Origin: Bacillus sp. EB106-08-02-XG196
GTDB taxonomy: Bacteria; Bacillota; Bacilli; Bacillales; Cytobacillaceae
Assembly (NCBI RefSeq): GCF_013396335.1
Contig: NZ_JABWSY010000006.1
Location: 124,001 to 188,000 of the forward strand
DNA length: 64,000 nucleotides
Direction: 5' to 3'
Positions 54,800 through 63,393 of the stretch are shown one piece after another. A model generated the notes under the pieces. It was not told where the DNA came from. It worked only from the letters and a program-made list of their open reading frames with translations, and ran no database searches. Numbering within the stretch: the first letter of the stretch is position 1; every line of letters begins with the position of its first letter. The position numbers and the translations under genes are program-made.

Positions 54800-55938
54800 G
54801 CTATTTTGGTGAGTTTGGAGGTAGTTTTGTTCCTGAGGAGCTTCAGCTGGTACTAAACGAGATAGAAGCACAATTTTTACAGTATAAGGATGATCCGGAT
54901 TTTATCGAGGAATTCAACTATTACCTCAAGGAATATGTTGGGCGTGAAAACCCGCTGACCTATGCAGAAAATTTAACGAAACAAATGGGTGGAGCTAAAA
55001 TCTATCTAAAACGAGAAGATTTAAACCATACTGGTGCTCACAAGATCAATAATGCAATCGGTCAAATTTTATTGGCAAAAAGAATGGGTGCAAAACGAAT
55101 CATTGCTGAAACGGGTGCTGGCCAGCATGGTGTTGCAACCGCAACTGCATGTGCCATGTTTGGAATGGAATGTATTATTTATATGGGGAAACTCGATACG
55201 GAGCGCCAAGCTCTAAACGTCTTTAGAATGGAACTATTAGGGGCAAAAGTTATTCCAGTCGAGAAAGGGCAGGGACGTTTGAAGGACGCCGTGGATGAAG
55301 CATTGGCTGACTTAGTTCAAAACTATGAAACTACCTTTTATTTATTGGGTTCAGCTGTTGGACCGCATCCATATCCATCTATGGTTAAACATTTTCAGAG
55401 CATTATTAGTGAAGAATCAAAGCGTCAAATCATTGAAAAAGAAGGAAGGCTGCCAACTGCGGTTATTGCCTGCACAGGCGGTGGCAGTAATGCTATTGGT
55501 GCCTTTGCCCATTATATTGATGAAAAATTTGTACGTTTAATTGGAGTAGAGCCGGAAGAAGCACCAACCTTAACAAAAGGAACCCCGGCAGTTATTCATG
55601 GTTTTAAATGTTTGACGTTATTAGATGAAGAAGGTAATCCACAGCCAACCTATTCAATTGCTGCCGGATTAGATTACCCAGGAGTTGGTCCAGAGCATAG
55701 TCAATTGAAAACAAGCGGAAGAGCTGAATATGTTACGGTTACAGGGCAGGAAGCATTAGACGCATTTCTGCTGCTAAGTAAAACGGAGGGGATTATCCCC
55801 GCGTTAGAAAGCTCCCACGCCGTTGCTTATGCTATAAAACTAGCAAAGGAATTACCGAAAGATGATGTCTTAATTGTCAACCTGTCAGGTCGCGGTGACA
55901 AAGATGTCGAGCAAGTATTTAAAATGTTAAATAAGTAA
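54772..55938 (+). CDS. trpB: Stand-alone tryptophan synthase beta chain
   Basis: 388 residues. PLP-lysine in [10 protein letters not shown] near 85, catalytic Glu in [13 protein letters not shown] near 107, phosphate loop [10 protein letters not shown] near 235, and SGRGDKDV at the end. There is no trpA or other trp gene nearby. The usual ~8-residue insert of the GI(E/D)TGxHxA type after LIGVEP is missing: the chain runs [22 protein letters not shown]. The protein differs clearly from what I recall of B. subtilis TrpB, more like a second, transferred type. It might make Trp from indole and serine alone. Start has GGGAG upstream. Confidence 0.9.
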   Translation: MEKVSVDSRGYFGEFGGSFVPEELQLVLNEIEAQFLQYKDDPDFIEEFNYYLKEYVGRENPLTYAENLTKQMGGAKIYLKREDLNHTGAHKINNAIGQILLAKRMGAKRIIAETGAGQHGVATATACAMFGMECIIYMGKLDTERQALNVFRMELLGAKVIPVEKGQGRLKDAVDEALADLVQNYETTFYLLGSAVGPHPYPSMVKHFQSIISEESKRQIIEKEGRLPTAVIACTGGGSNAIGAFAHYIDEKFVRLIGVEPEEAPTLTKGTPAVIHGFKCLTLLDEEGNPQPTYSIAAGLDYPGVGPEHSQLKTSGRAEYVTVTGQEALDAFLLLSKTEGIIPALESSHAVAYAIKLAKELPKDDVLIVNLSGRGDKDVEQVFKMLNK

Positions 55939-55949
55939 TTATGGTGAAG

Positions 55950-55978
55950 AGACGTATCGATAATGATGCGTCTTTTTG
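55950..55978 (+). terminator. trpB terminator
   Basis: AGACGTATC-GATAAT-GATGCGTCT (one G-T pair) followed by TTTTG-TTTTTT. Confidence 0.8.
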
Positions 55979-56085
55979 TTTTTTAATCGAACAATAGCAG
56001 GATGAGCTTGTAAATCCCTCGTGAAAGTGAGAATCTTGATTCGAGGAAATAGATATTTAAAATACTCCCAACAGGAGTGGAGAGA

Positions 56086-57768
56086 ATGATTAAGAAAAAA
56101 ATTCGCCATATTCACCGTTATCGAGATATCGTTTATGCTTTTACTAAGTATGGTTTTGGGTTTGTTATGAAAGAGTTAGGGCTTCTTGATTTGTTATCAG
56201 TTCCAAAGAGAGTATTTGTTGAAGGAAACCAATCACGAAATAGCAGAACAACAGGTGAACGAATTCGGATGTTCCTCGAGGAACTTGGTCCAACTTTTGT
56301 GAAAATTGGCCAAATTGCCAGCACTAGACCTGATATTATCCCAGCCGATATCCTTCAAGAACTAGTAAAGCTTCAGGACAATGTTTCTCTTTTTTCATTT
56401 GATGAGGTGAAAAGAATAGTAGAAGAGGAATTGGCTGATTCTCTCGAAAATTCTTTTGCAGAATTTTGTGAGACTCCATTAGCTGCAGCATCTATTGGGC
56501 AAGTCCACCATGCAGTTTTGCTATCAGGAGAGCGTGTTGCTGTTAAAATTCAACGTCCCAATATTATGAGTGTAATTGATACAGATTTAGAAATCCTTCA
56601 GGATCTTGCCAGATTAGCGGAAAGTAGAATCGAATGGATTGAAAGGTATCAAATTCGGACAATTATAGAAGAATTATCAAGGTCGCTTCGTGAAGAATTG
56701 GATTATGAAAATGAAGGCAGAAACGCTGAAAAGATTGCTAAACAATTTATTCATGATTCCAAGGTCCATATTCCCAAGGTATATTGGGAATACAGTACTA
56801 AGAGGATTCTGACGATGGAGTTTATTGATGGGGTTAAACTAAATGAGATTGAAAAGCTGCAGCAAGAGGGATACGACACAAAAGTATTAGGTGAGAAAAT
56901 AGTAAATGCTATTTTTCATCAAATCCTAATTAATGGATTTTTCCATGGGGATCCTCATCCAGGAAATATCGTTGCCCTGCCAGGACAAGTGATTGCATTT
57001 ATGGATTTCGGTATGGTGGGTCGAATAACTCATGAAATGAGATCGCACATTGCCTCTTTTGTCATTGCATTAATGCGGAAAAACACTTCAGAAGTAGTAA
57101 AGGCAATCACGAACATGGGGCTTGTTCCAGATGAAGTAAATGCAAAACAATTACATTCAGATGTAGATAAGCTTCGGGAAAAGTACCTCGATGTTCCTTT
57201 TAGTCAGATGAGTATTGGAAATGCTGTTAATGAACTCTTTTCTGTTGCTTACCGTCATAAAATTATGATTCCGACAGATTTAACGATATTAGGTAAAACG
57301 CTGCTGACATTAGAGGGGACCGTTGAAAAGCTAAACCACGAAATAAGTATTTTAGCAGTTGCCGAACCATTTGGTAAGCAATTACTTATTGATCGCTTTA
57401 AGCCAAAAAACGTGGCAGAATTTGCATGGTCAAATTTCACAGAATATGGGGATATCCTTCATGAATTCCCAAAAACGATTAAAGATTTTACATCCGTTAT
57501 GAAAAAAGGGAAAATGAAGATTGAAATATCCACTTCTGAAATGGAGCCAGTCCTTCATAAACTTAATCGTATAAGTAACAGGCTGTCCTTTAGTCTTGTA
57601 TTGCTGTCCTTTAGTATTATTTTGGTAGGTGTAATTATTGGTGCCTCGTTATCAGGACAAACATCCATACTGTTAGACAGCCTGCCAGTAATAGAAATAG
57701 GTTTTGGTATTGCTACAACATTGTTCCTATTGCTTTTATATTCTATCTTTAAATCAGGAAGGTTTTGA
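56086..57768 (+). CDS. UbiB/ABC1-family atypical kinase
   Basis: 560 residues from the ATG at 56086. ABC1/UbiB features: the KxGQ motif in FVKIGQIASTRPDI near 72, AAASIGQVHHAVL (Ala-rich loop), AVKIQRP, EELDYENEGRNAE, FFHGDPHPGNI near 285 and FMDFGMVGRI. Two C-terminal membrane helices (~500-560). Family members support quinone biosynthesis as ATPase-like kinases; Bacillus uses menaquinone, so the precise role here is unknown. Confidence 0.9.
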   Translation: MIKKKIRHIHRYRDIVYAFTKYGFGFVMKELGLLDLLSVPKRVFVEGNQSRNSRTTGERIRMFLEELGPTFVKIGQIASTRPDIIPADILQELVKLQDNVSLFSFDEVKRIVEEELADSLENSFAEFCETPLAAASIGQVHHAVLLSGERVAVKIQRPNIMSVIDTDLEILQDLARLAESRIEWIERYQIRTIIEELSRSLREELDYENEGRNAEKIAKQFIHDSKVHIPKVYWEYSTKRILTMEFIDGVKLNEIEKLQQEGYDTKVLGEKIVNAIFHQILINGFFHGDPHPGNIVALPGQVIAFMDFGMVGRITHEMRSHIASFVIALMRKNTSEVVKAITNMGLVPDEVNAKQLHSDVDKLREKYLDVPFSQMSIGNAVNELFSVAYRHKIMIPTDLTILGKTLLTLEGTVEKLNHEISILAVAEPFGKQLLIDRFKPKNVAEFAWSNFTEYGDILHEFPKTIKDFTSVMKKGKMKIEISTSEMEPVLHKLNRISNRLSFSLVLLSFSIILVGVIIGASLSGQTSILLDSLPVIEIGFGIATTLFLLLLYSIFKSGRF

Positions 57769-57797
57769 CAAAGAAATTTCAAATTAATCCTAGTAGA

Positions 57798-57827
57798 ATA
57801 CCTGACCAATTGGCCGGGTATTTTTCT
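57798..57827 (+). terminator. Terminator after the UbiB-like gene
   Basis: AATACC ... GGTATT stem with inner CCAATTGG palindrome, then TTTTCTT. Confidence 0.7.
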
Positions 57828-57888
57828 TATGAAGAAGAATATAATAAACCGTACACTGGAGAGATAATTGAAACAAAAGGGGCGGAAT

Positions 57889-58503
57889 ATGTATAAGAGG
57901 AGAGTAAATTATTATCTGAGTTATTACAGATCTGCTAATATATCTATCAACAAAAGATTATTATATATCTTCTGCGGCGCTTCGCTCGTTGCTATTTCAC
58001 TGCAGTTGTTTTTAGTGGAAAATAATGTAATTGATGGCGGAATCGTAGGAGTAAGCATCATTCTCTCGCATATTACTAGTATGGAGATTGGCCTGTCTCT
58101 TTTACTGCTGAATACTCCCTTTTTCTTTTTAGGTTATTCTTATCTGGGAAAAAGATTTCTAATTCTAAGTCTTTTTGCTATTTCTGTGCTTTCAATAGGT
58201 ACCCATGTTCTAGAACCATTTCCTTCCGTTACAAATAATCCATTTCTGGTAATTGTCTTAGGAGGCGTAATTTTAGGATTGGGTGTAGGAATAGTCATTC
58301 GATATGGAGGGTCCTTAGATGGTACGGAGGTTTTGGCCATTTTATTAAGTAAACGGACCCCTTTTTCAATTGGACAAATTGTTATGTTTTTTAACCTATT
58401 TATTTTTAGCAGTTCCATTTTTATATTTGGCTTTAAGGAGGCTGTTTTTTCATTAGCTGCGTTTTTCATAGCCTATAAAACAATTGATCTTTTAATTAAG
58501 TAA
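57889..58503 (+). CDS. YitT-family membrane protein lacking the C-terminal domain
   Basis: 204 residues from the ATG at 57889 (AAAGGGG upstream). Five or six helices with VENNVIDGGIVGVSIILSH and GGSLDGTEVLAILLSKRTPFSIGQ, the DUF161/YitT hallmarks. Usual YitT proteins are ~280 residues with a DUF2179 domain; this one stops at AYKTIDLLIK right after the last helix. The sequence beyond the stop has no DUF2179-like frame, so this looks like a natural short form. Function unknown. Confidence 0.85.
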   Translation: MYKRRVNYYLSYYRSANISINKRLLYIFCGASLVAISLQLFLVENNVIDGGIVGVSIILSHITSMEIGLSLLLLNTPFFFLGYSYLGKRFLILSLFAISVLSIGTHVLEPFPSVTNNPFLVIVLGGVILGLGVGIVIRYGGSLDGTEVLAILLSKRTPFSIGQIVMFFNLFIFSSSIFIFGFKEAVFSLAAFFIAYKTIDLLIK

Positions 58504-58511
58504 TATAGCGA

Positions 58512-58545
58512 AGGAATCCATATCAGTGGGTTCCTTATTTGATAT
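58512..58545 (+). terminator. Terminator after YitT-like gene
   Basis: AAGGAATCC-ATATCAGT-GGGTTCCTT with a G-T pair, then ATTTG. Confidence 0.65.
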
Positions 58546-58656
58546 AATATTTTTGATTCTTAACATTTTTGTGAATATTATTATAGATTCATGTTTTAAT
58601 AAATTTAAATGTATTAAGATTCAAATAGGTAATATCATTTTTTCGGGGGAATGAAG

Positions 58657-59436
58657 ATGAATACTAGAGATCTATTTAGCTTGCAGGGGAAAACAGCTAT
58701 TGTAACAGGTGGGGGAAGAGGACTTGGTGAACAAATTGCAGAGGCCTATGGTGATGCGGGAGCAAATGTAGTCATTTGCTCAAGAAATCTAGAAGCTTGC
58801 CAGCAAATTAGTGATGTCCTAACGGCAAAAGGTGTTCGTTCACTTGCCTTAAAATGTGATGTTTCTAACCCAGAAGAAATTCAATATGTAGTAGACCAGA
58901 CCATGAAAGAGTTTGGAAGGATTGATATTTTAGTCAATAATAGTGGTGTAAGCTGGGGGGCTCCTGCACTAGAAATGCCAGAAGATAAATGGGATAAGGT
59001 TATGAGTATTAACCTTAAAGCCGTATTTTTATTTTCGCAGGCAGTCGGAAAGATTATGAAGGAGCAGCGTTCTGGTAAGATCATAAATATTGCTTCCATA
59101 GCTGGATTTGGCGGACAAGATCCAACTGTGATGGATGCAATTGGCTATTCAACTAGCAAAGGAGCAGTCATTACATTTACAAAGGATTTGGCTGTAAAAC
59201 TAGCACCCTATAACATTCATGTCAATGCCATTGCTCCCGGATTTTTCCCAACAAAGATGGCAAAAGTGGTCATCGATTATTCAGGAGAAAAAATTCTCGA
59301 GAGAACCCCTGCAGGAAGATTCGGGTCAGATGATGATATGAAAGGACCGGCATTATTTTTAGCTTCTGACGCTTCTAATTATGTATACGGTCATGTTCTT
59401 GTTGTAGATGGCGGGACAAGTGCTAGTGTTCAATAA
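58657..59436 (+). CDS. Short-chain dehydrogenase/reductase
   Basis: 259 residues from the ATG at 58657 (CGGGGGA 7 bp upstream; the ATG at 58651 is too close). Classical SDR: TGGGRGLG cofactor loop at ~16-23, NNSGVSWG, Ser in NIASIAG, YSTSKGA with catalytic Tyr and Lys, and a C-terminal VDGG. CSRN after the second strand suggests NADP preference. It lies near the PHA cluster and could be a 3-ketoacyl-CoA reductase supplying (R)-3-hydroxyacyl-CoA, but gluconate- or sugar-type SDRs look alike. It is not in the pha operon. Confidence 0.85.
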   Translation: MNTRDLFSLQGKTAIVTGGGRGLGEQIAEAYGDAGANVVICSRNLEACQQISDVLTAKGVRSLALKCDVSNPEEIQYVVDQTMKEFGRIDILVNNSGVSWGAPALEMPEDKWDKVMSINLKAVFLFSQAVGKIMKEQRSGKIINIASIAGFGGQDPTVMDAIGYSTSKGAVITFTKDLAVKLAPYNIHVNAIAPGFFPTKMAKVVIDYSGEKILERTPAGRFGSDDDMKGPALFLASDASNYVYGHVLVVDGGTSASVQ

Positions 59437-59443
59437 CATAAAA

Positions 59444-59472
59444 AATGCCCAGTTTTTAATTGGGCATTCTTT
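59444..59472. terminator. Bidirectional terminator
   Basis: AATGCCCA-GTTTTTAAT-TGGGCATT between converging SDR and hydrolase genes. Confidence 0.85.
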
Positions 59473-59479
59473 ATGAATT

Positions 59480-60283
59480 TTATAGGTTGTTTAAAAACTC
59501 AAGTACTCGATTATTCACTATATCATTCGCTTCAGTAACATAAATGTGACCTGCGCCATTAATGGTAAGGAATTCGGCATTTGGTATTTTTTCAGCCAAA
59601 GTTACACCATTATCATATGGAACTAATTTATCCGCATCACCGTGAATCACCAAAACAGGTACCTTTATTTCGTCAATTTCATCATAGGTGTCATGAGCAA
59701 GACACGCTTGAAGCTGCAGCATATAGGCATATGGAAGGACAGGTATCTCGATTCTCTTTTGAATATCTTCACCGACTTGGTCCCTATGATTTTCAATGAA
59801 AGATTGACTATAAAGGATTGGAGCAGTTGCCCAAGCGATTTGTTCCGGTGTGGCTGTAGAAGAGGCTCTAGACAGCATCTGCATGGACACATCAGCACTA
59901 GGTTGAACATGTTTTTCCCCGCCTGATGTTGTACAGCCGAGGATGAGGGACTTAATCCGTTCTGGATATTTCAACGCAAGTCTTTGGGCGATCATTCCCC
60001 CCATTGAAATACCGTATATATGTGCAGACTCTACACCGGCTGAATCGAGAACGGCTCTTGCATCTTCAGCCATTAATTCAATTGAATAGGAAGAATTTGG
60101 TTTACCGCTTAGTCCAACACCACGATTATCAAATACTATTACTTTATATTGTTCACTTAAAGCCGGGATTGTTCGAAACCACGATTTAGAAGTAAGTGAT
60201 AATCCCATGATTAATAGCAGTGGTTCACCCTCACCATGGACTTCATAATATAAATCAATTCCATTTGCCTTCGTTATAGGCAT
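59480..60283 (-). CDS. Alpha/beta hydrolase (enol-lactonase-like)
   Basis: 267 residues from the ATG at 60283 (GGGAG 9 bp upstream). GISMGGM nucleophile (Ser near 96), HGDADKLVP acid near 217, GAGHIYVTEA His near 245. Resembles 3-oxoadipate enol-lactonase and related hydrolases; substrate unknown. Divergent from the pha operon. A second hydrolase of the same type lies on the other side of the cluster at 63391. Confidence 0.85.
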   Translation of the reverse strand: MPITKANGIDLYYEVHGEGEPLLLIMGLSLTSKSWFRTIPALSEQYKVIVFDNRGVGLSGKPNSSYSIELMAEDARAVLDSAGVESAHIYGISMGGMIAQRLALKYPERIKSLILGCTTSGGEKHVQPSADVSMQMLSRASSTATPEQIAWATAPILYSQSFIENHRDQVGEDIQKRIEIPVLPYAYMLQLQACLAHDTYDEIDEIKVPVLVIHGDADKLVPYDNGVTLAEKIPNAEFLTINGAGHIYVTEANDIVNNRVLEFLNNL

Positions 60284-60529
60284 TCTCAACAACTCCCTTT
60301 TTACTAGATATTGCCATTTATATGATTATTAATAAAACTAAAGAACTTAAAGATTCACCCAAAAATGTCCAACTCTTATATATGAAAATATTATTTATTT
60401 TGATTAAATGGAAAAGTCGAATAATAAACTAGTAAATTGTCGTTACAAATTGCTATAATATAATGGACAAGGATTAAAGTAGTTACAGATAGATTCTAAC
60501 ATACTATCCGGTTAGATAAAGGGGCATTT
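60284..60529 (+). promoter_or_regulatory. Control region of the pha operon
   Basis: Gap of ~245 bp between divergent genes. TTGTCG at 60437-60442, 16 bp spacer, TATAAT at 60459-60464 is a plausible sigma-A promoter for the pha genes. No operator was recognised. Confidence 0.5.
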
Positions 60530-60970
60530 ATGGAATCAAGACATCAGGATCCTGGATCTTTTTACAAATACCTAGAAAAAGAGTGTAATAAGCGGATTCA
60601 TTCATATACCAATTGTCTAACCTTTACACATGCTTTTGGAAAAGCAATCGAAAACCACTTAGATCTTGTTGTGATTCAACAAAAGGTAATCAACAATTGC
60701 TTAACTTTACTTGATATTCCACTGAAAGATGATTTTGCTATTCTAGCACAAAGAAAAGTAGAGTGTGAGGATAAGTTAGATCAACTGGATGAAACGCTTT
60801 TTATGTTAAACAGGGGAATGAAAAAGGACAATTTCGAGTTAAAAGAGCTTAATAAATCTTTAAGTGACTTGCTTTGTTTAATTGAAAATGAAGTGAAGGA
60901 CTTAAAGGCTAACAAAATAAAAACATTAAATACCGAACTAGAAGATTTAAAAAAGTTATTTAATAACTAA
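60530..60970 (+). CDS. Short PhaR-like coiled-coil protein
   Basis: 146 residues, no enzyme motif, largely helical with a C-terminal coiled coil. The stretch LLDIPLKDDFAILAQRKVECEDKLDQLDETLFML aligns by eye with PhaR of this operon (VLNIPTKNDLANIASLTIQTEEKVVSLEEQIWDL). It looks like a shortened paralogue that lacks the PhaR tail. First gene of the probable operon, 20 bp before the phasin gene. It is not like the DNA-binding PhaQ that occupies a similar place in B. megaterium. Role inferred: granule or synthase accessory protein. Confidence 0.6.
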   Translation: MESRHQDPGSFYKYLEKECNKRIHSYTNCLTFTHAFGKAIENHLDLVVIQQKVINNCLTLLDIPLKDDFAILAQRKVECEDKLDQLDETLFMLNRGMKKDNFELKELNKSLSDLLCLIENEVKDLKANKIKTLNTELEDLKKLFNN

Positions 60971-60990
60971 ACATTTGGAGGAGAAAAAAT

Positions 60991-61596
60991 ATGTCTATTA
61001 GAAATGAATCAAAAGTGGAAAATCAATCTAACCAGGATAATCAGCTTTCAAGTTTTGAATTAATGTGGAAAGCTGCCTTTGAAGAAGTAGATGAATGGGC
61101 AGGGCGCTTAAACCATCATGATGATTTATTCTTAAATGCTACTAAACAATATGTTGAGAGTATTAAAAGAAATCAGGAAAATAGTAAAGCCATTACGGAG
61201 CAATTTAAGAAAGAGCTACTTGAGTGGGAAAAATATGCTCGTGAGGAATTACTCATGACCACAACCACCATTCAACATTTTTTCCCTGTTAAATCTTTTG
61301 AAGAGATCAACCAAGTTGTTGATGACATACAGAATAAAACTACCTCTCTATTATCTACACCAATTCGTGCACTAACGACTGGGCAAGGTCTTGATAATTA
61401 CTTAGACAGTGTCCAACAATATATTTCTATTAGAAAGAAAGGTAGAGAGAAATATATTGAAGGTGTTAAGAGTACCTCCAATGTCTTATATGAAAATCAA
61501 AAAATATTCGTGAATCTTTTTGAAAATCAGTTCAAGTCTGCACTTTTACCCTTTCAGCAATATATGAAGAATACTACGGAGTCAAATAAATCATAA
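60991..61596 (+). CDS. phaP: Phasin-like PHA granule protein (PhaP)
   Basis: 201 residues, all-helical and amphipathic, with SFELMWKAAFEEVDEWAGRL at the start and heptad-like segments to the end (FENQFKSALLPFQQYMKN). No catalytic motif. Composition, size and place between two pha genes fit a Bacillus-type phasin that coats polyhydroxyalkanoate granules. AGGAG precedes the ATG. Confidence 0.75.
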   Translation: MSIRNESKVENQSNQDNQLSSFELMWKAAFEEVDEWAGRLNHHDDLFLNATKQYVESIKRNQENSKAITEQFKKELLEWEKYAREELLMTTTTIQHFFPVKSFEEINQVVDDIQNKTTSLLSTPIRALTTGQGLDNYLDSVQQYISIRKKGREKYIEGVKSTSNVLYENQKIFVNLFENQFKSALLPFQQYMKNTTESNKS

Positions 61597-61615
61597 CTTT
61601 ATTGAGGTGAACAAG

Positions 61616-62230
61616 ATGTCGACAAAAAAACCGTACGACCCATTTGATTCTTTCAAAAAGTACAGTGAAGTTTTGGAAAAACAGATAAATGATTTTATTT
61701 TTCTTTGGTCAAATAACAATGAATTTGTCAAAATGGCAAATACAGGATCAGAGGCAAACTCCCGATACCTTGAAGCATTTAGAAAGAATCAAGAGGCACT
61801 TGCAGGTGTACTCAATATTCCAACTAAAAATGACTTGGCTAATATAGCTTCTTTAACCATTCAAACGGAAGAAAAAGTTGTATCCCTTGAGGAACAAATT
61901 TGGGATTTACAGGATTCATTGAAGTCTCAAAGCACGGAAATTGAAACTGTTGTTGAGATTTCAAAAGAAATAATCAAATTAACCAAACAACTTAAAACAG
62001 AGTTAGTGAAAACGAAAAAGGAACTAGCAGATTCCAAGAATCTACAAAGTGAACTACAAGAGATTAGGTTCGAGCTAAATAAATTAAATAATCTTAAAGA
62101 TGAAATAGAGATACTTAAAGGTCACGTCCAAAAAGACGATCAAAAAGACGTCCAAAAAGACGATCAAAAAGACGATCAAAAAGACGATCAAAAAGAACCC
62201 GTCTTAACAGGTGCTGATCCAACAAAATAA
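61616..62230 (+). CDS. phaR: Class IV PHA synthase subunit PhaR
   Basis: 204 residues from the ATG at 61616 (GAGGTGA upstream; GTG at 61607 overlaps the SD). The family core DPFDSFKKYSEVLEKQINDF ... SRYLEAFRKNQEALAGVLNIPTKNDLANIA ... EEQIWDLQDSL is complete, followed by a coiled coil. The C-terminus holds six four-residue repeats (K-D-D-Q-type) encoded by a 12-bp tandem repeat. PhaR pairs with PhaC to make the active synthase. 22 bp separate it from phaC. Confidence 0.9.
   Translation: MSTKKPYDPFDSFKKYSEVLEKQINDFIFLWSNNNEFVKMANTGSEANSRYLEAFRKNQEALAGVLNIPTKNDLANIASLTIQTEEKVVSLEEQIWDLQDSLKSQSTEIETVVEISKEIIKLTKQLKTELVKTKKELADSKNLQSELQEIRFELNKLNNLKDEIEILKGHVQKDDQKDVQKDDQKDDQKDDQKEPVLTGADPTK
62123..62194 (+). 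repeat. 12-bp minisatellite inside phaR
   Basis: Six tandem units of GACGATCAAAAA, of which unit 1 (CACGTCCAAAAA) and unit 3 (GACGTCCAAAAA) are variants. Each unit encodes four residues (D-D-Q-K type), so changes in copy number keep the frame. Confidence 0.92.
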
Positions 62231-62252
62231 TTAAAAAAGGGGGGCTAGAGAA

Positions 62253-63320
62253 GTGGCAGTCGAATCACCTTTTACGGATCTAATTCCACCGTTAGATTAT
62301 GAGAAAGAAATGAAACGTTGGAAGCACGTTTTTCAAGTATTAAATGAGCCGGAGCCGGAGATTGGTCATACACCTAGGACAGAGGTTTGGAGAAAAAATA
62401 AATCAGTTTTATGGCATTACCCGGCAAAACAAAAAAAGTATGGTATTCCTTTATTTTTCGTTTATTCTTTATTTAACAAACCTTATATACTTGATATCGC
62501 CCCAAAGGCAAGTGTAATTGAGGGACTTACAAACCGTGGTTATGATGTGTATTTGCTAGACTGGGGTACTCCAGGTTACGAAGATAAGAATATTGGTCTG
62601 GATACATATATTCAAAAGTATTTAAGAACAGCTGTTAAGCGTGCTATTCGCCATTCTGGTGCGGAGGAGTTAACACTTATCGGTTATTGCCTAGGTGGGA
62701 CGATCGCTTCTATATACGCTGCGATTGCTGAAGAGAACATTAAAAACTTGATTGTGGCAACAGTACCAATAGACTTTTCTACACTTGTTGGGCCGGATAA
62801 ATGGGCGGAAGGTCTTAAGAATGGAGATTTTAATGTTGATCGCTTTATAGATGTTTATGGGACTATCCCGTCAGCCTATGTGCAAGCAATGTTTCGTGCA
62901 GTATCTGCTCCAGTTTATTTTAGTCACTATACGATGCTTTTAAATCGGGCACATGATCCTAAATATGTTGATAAATGGCGTCGGATGAACAAATGGACTA
63001 CTGATCAGGTCCCATTTGCAGGTGAGGCATTTAGACAATTATCGAATGACCTTTTTAAGGGGAACAAGCTTGTTAAAGGCGAATTAATGATAGGAAATAA
63101 AAATGTAGATTTGAAAAATATTAAATCAAATTTGTTCGTTATTTCCTCAACGAATGATAATTTAGTTTTAGAACACCAAAGCTTGCCGATTATGAATTTA
63201 GTTTCGAGCGAGGATAAGACTTACAAGCTGGTTGAAGCAGGCCATGTTTCCTTAGCTTTAACAGGATTGTTCGCGGTAGTTGTCGATGAATGGGCTTCAG
63301 CTCGTTCGAATCCACTTTAA
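62253..63320 (+). CDS. phaC: Class IV polyhydroxyalkanoate synthase PhaC
   Basis: 355 residues. GTG start with GGGGGG upstream. Lipase-like box GYCLGG with nucleophile Cys146, catalytic Asp302 in STNDNLV and His331 in EAGHVSL, the Cys-Asp-His set of PHA synthases. Short length and the partner phaR place it in class IV (Bacillus type). It polymerises (R)-3-hydroxyacyl-CoA, mainly 3-hydroxybutyrate in known relatives. phaA and phaB are not in this operon, so monomers must come from genes elsewhere. Confidence 0.94.
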   Translation: MAVESPFTDLIPPLDYEKEMKRWKHVFQVLNEPEPEIGHTPRTEVWRKNKSVLWHYPAKQKKYGIPLFFVYSLFNKPYILDIAPKASVIEGLTNRGYDVYLLDWGTPGYEDKNIGLDTYIQKYLRTAVKRAIRHSGAEELTLIGYCLGGTIASIYAAIAEENIKNLIVATVPIDFSTLVGPDKWAEGLKNGDFNVDRFIDVYGTIPSAYVQAMFRAVSAPVYFSHYTMLLNRAHDPKYVDKWRRMNKWTTDQVPFAGEAFRQLSNDLFKGNKLVKGELMIGNKNVDLKNIKSNLFVISSTNDNLVLEHQSLPIMNLVSSEDKTYKLVEAGHVSLALTGLFAVVVDEWASARSNPL

Positions 63321-63370
63321 ATTTTTGTACTAAAGGTGAGTACAAGATTATATAATAAGTAAAGGAAGAA

Positions 63371-63393
63371 AGGGAAGGTGTGTCCTTCCCTTA
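63371..63393. terminator. Terminator after phaC
   Basis: AAGGGAAGG-TGTGT-CCTTCCCTT, followed by T-rich sequence further on; shared with the converging hydrolase gene. Confidence 0.65.
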
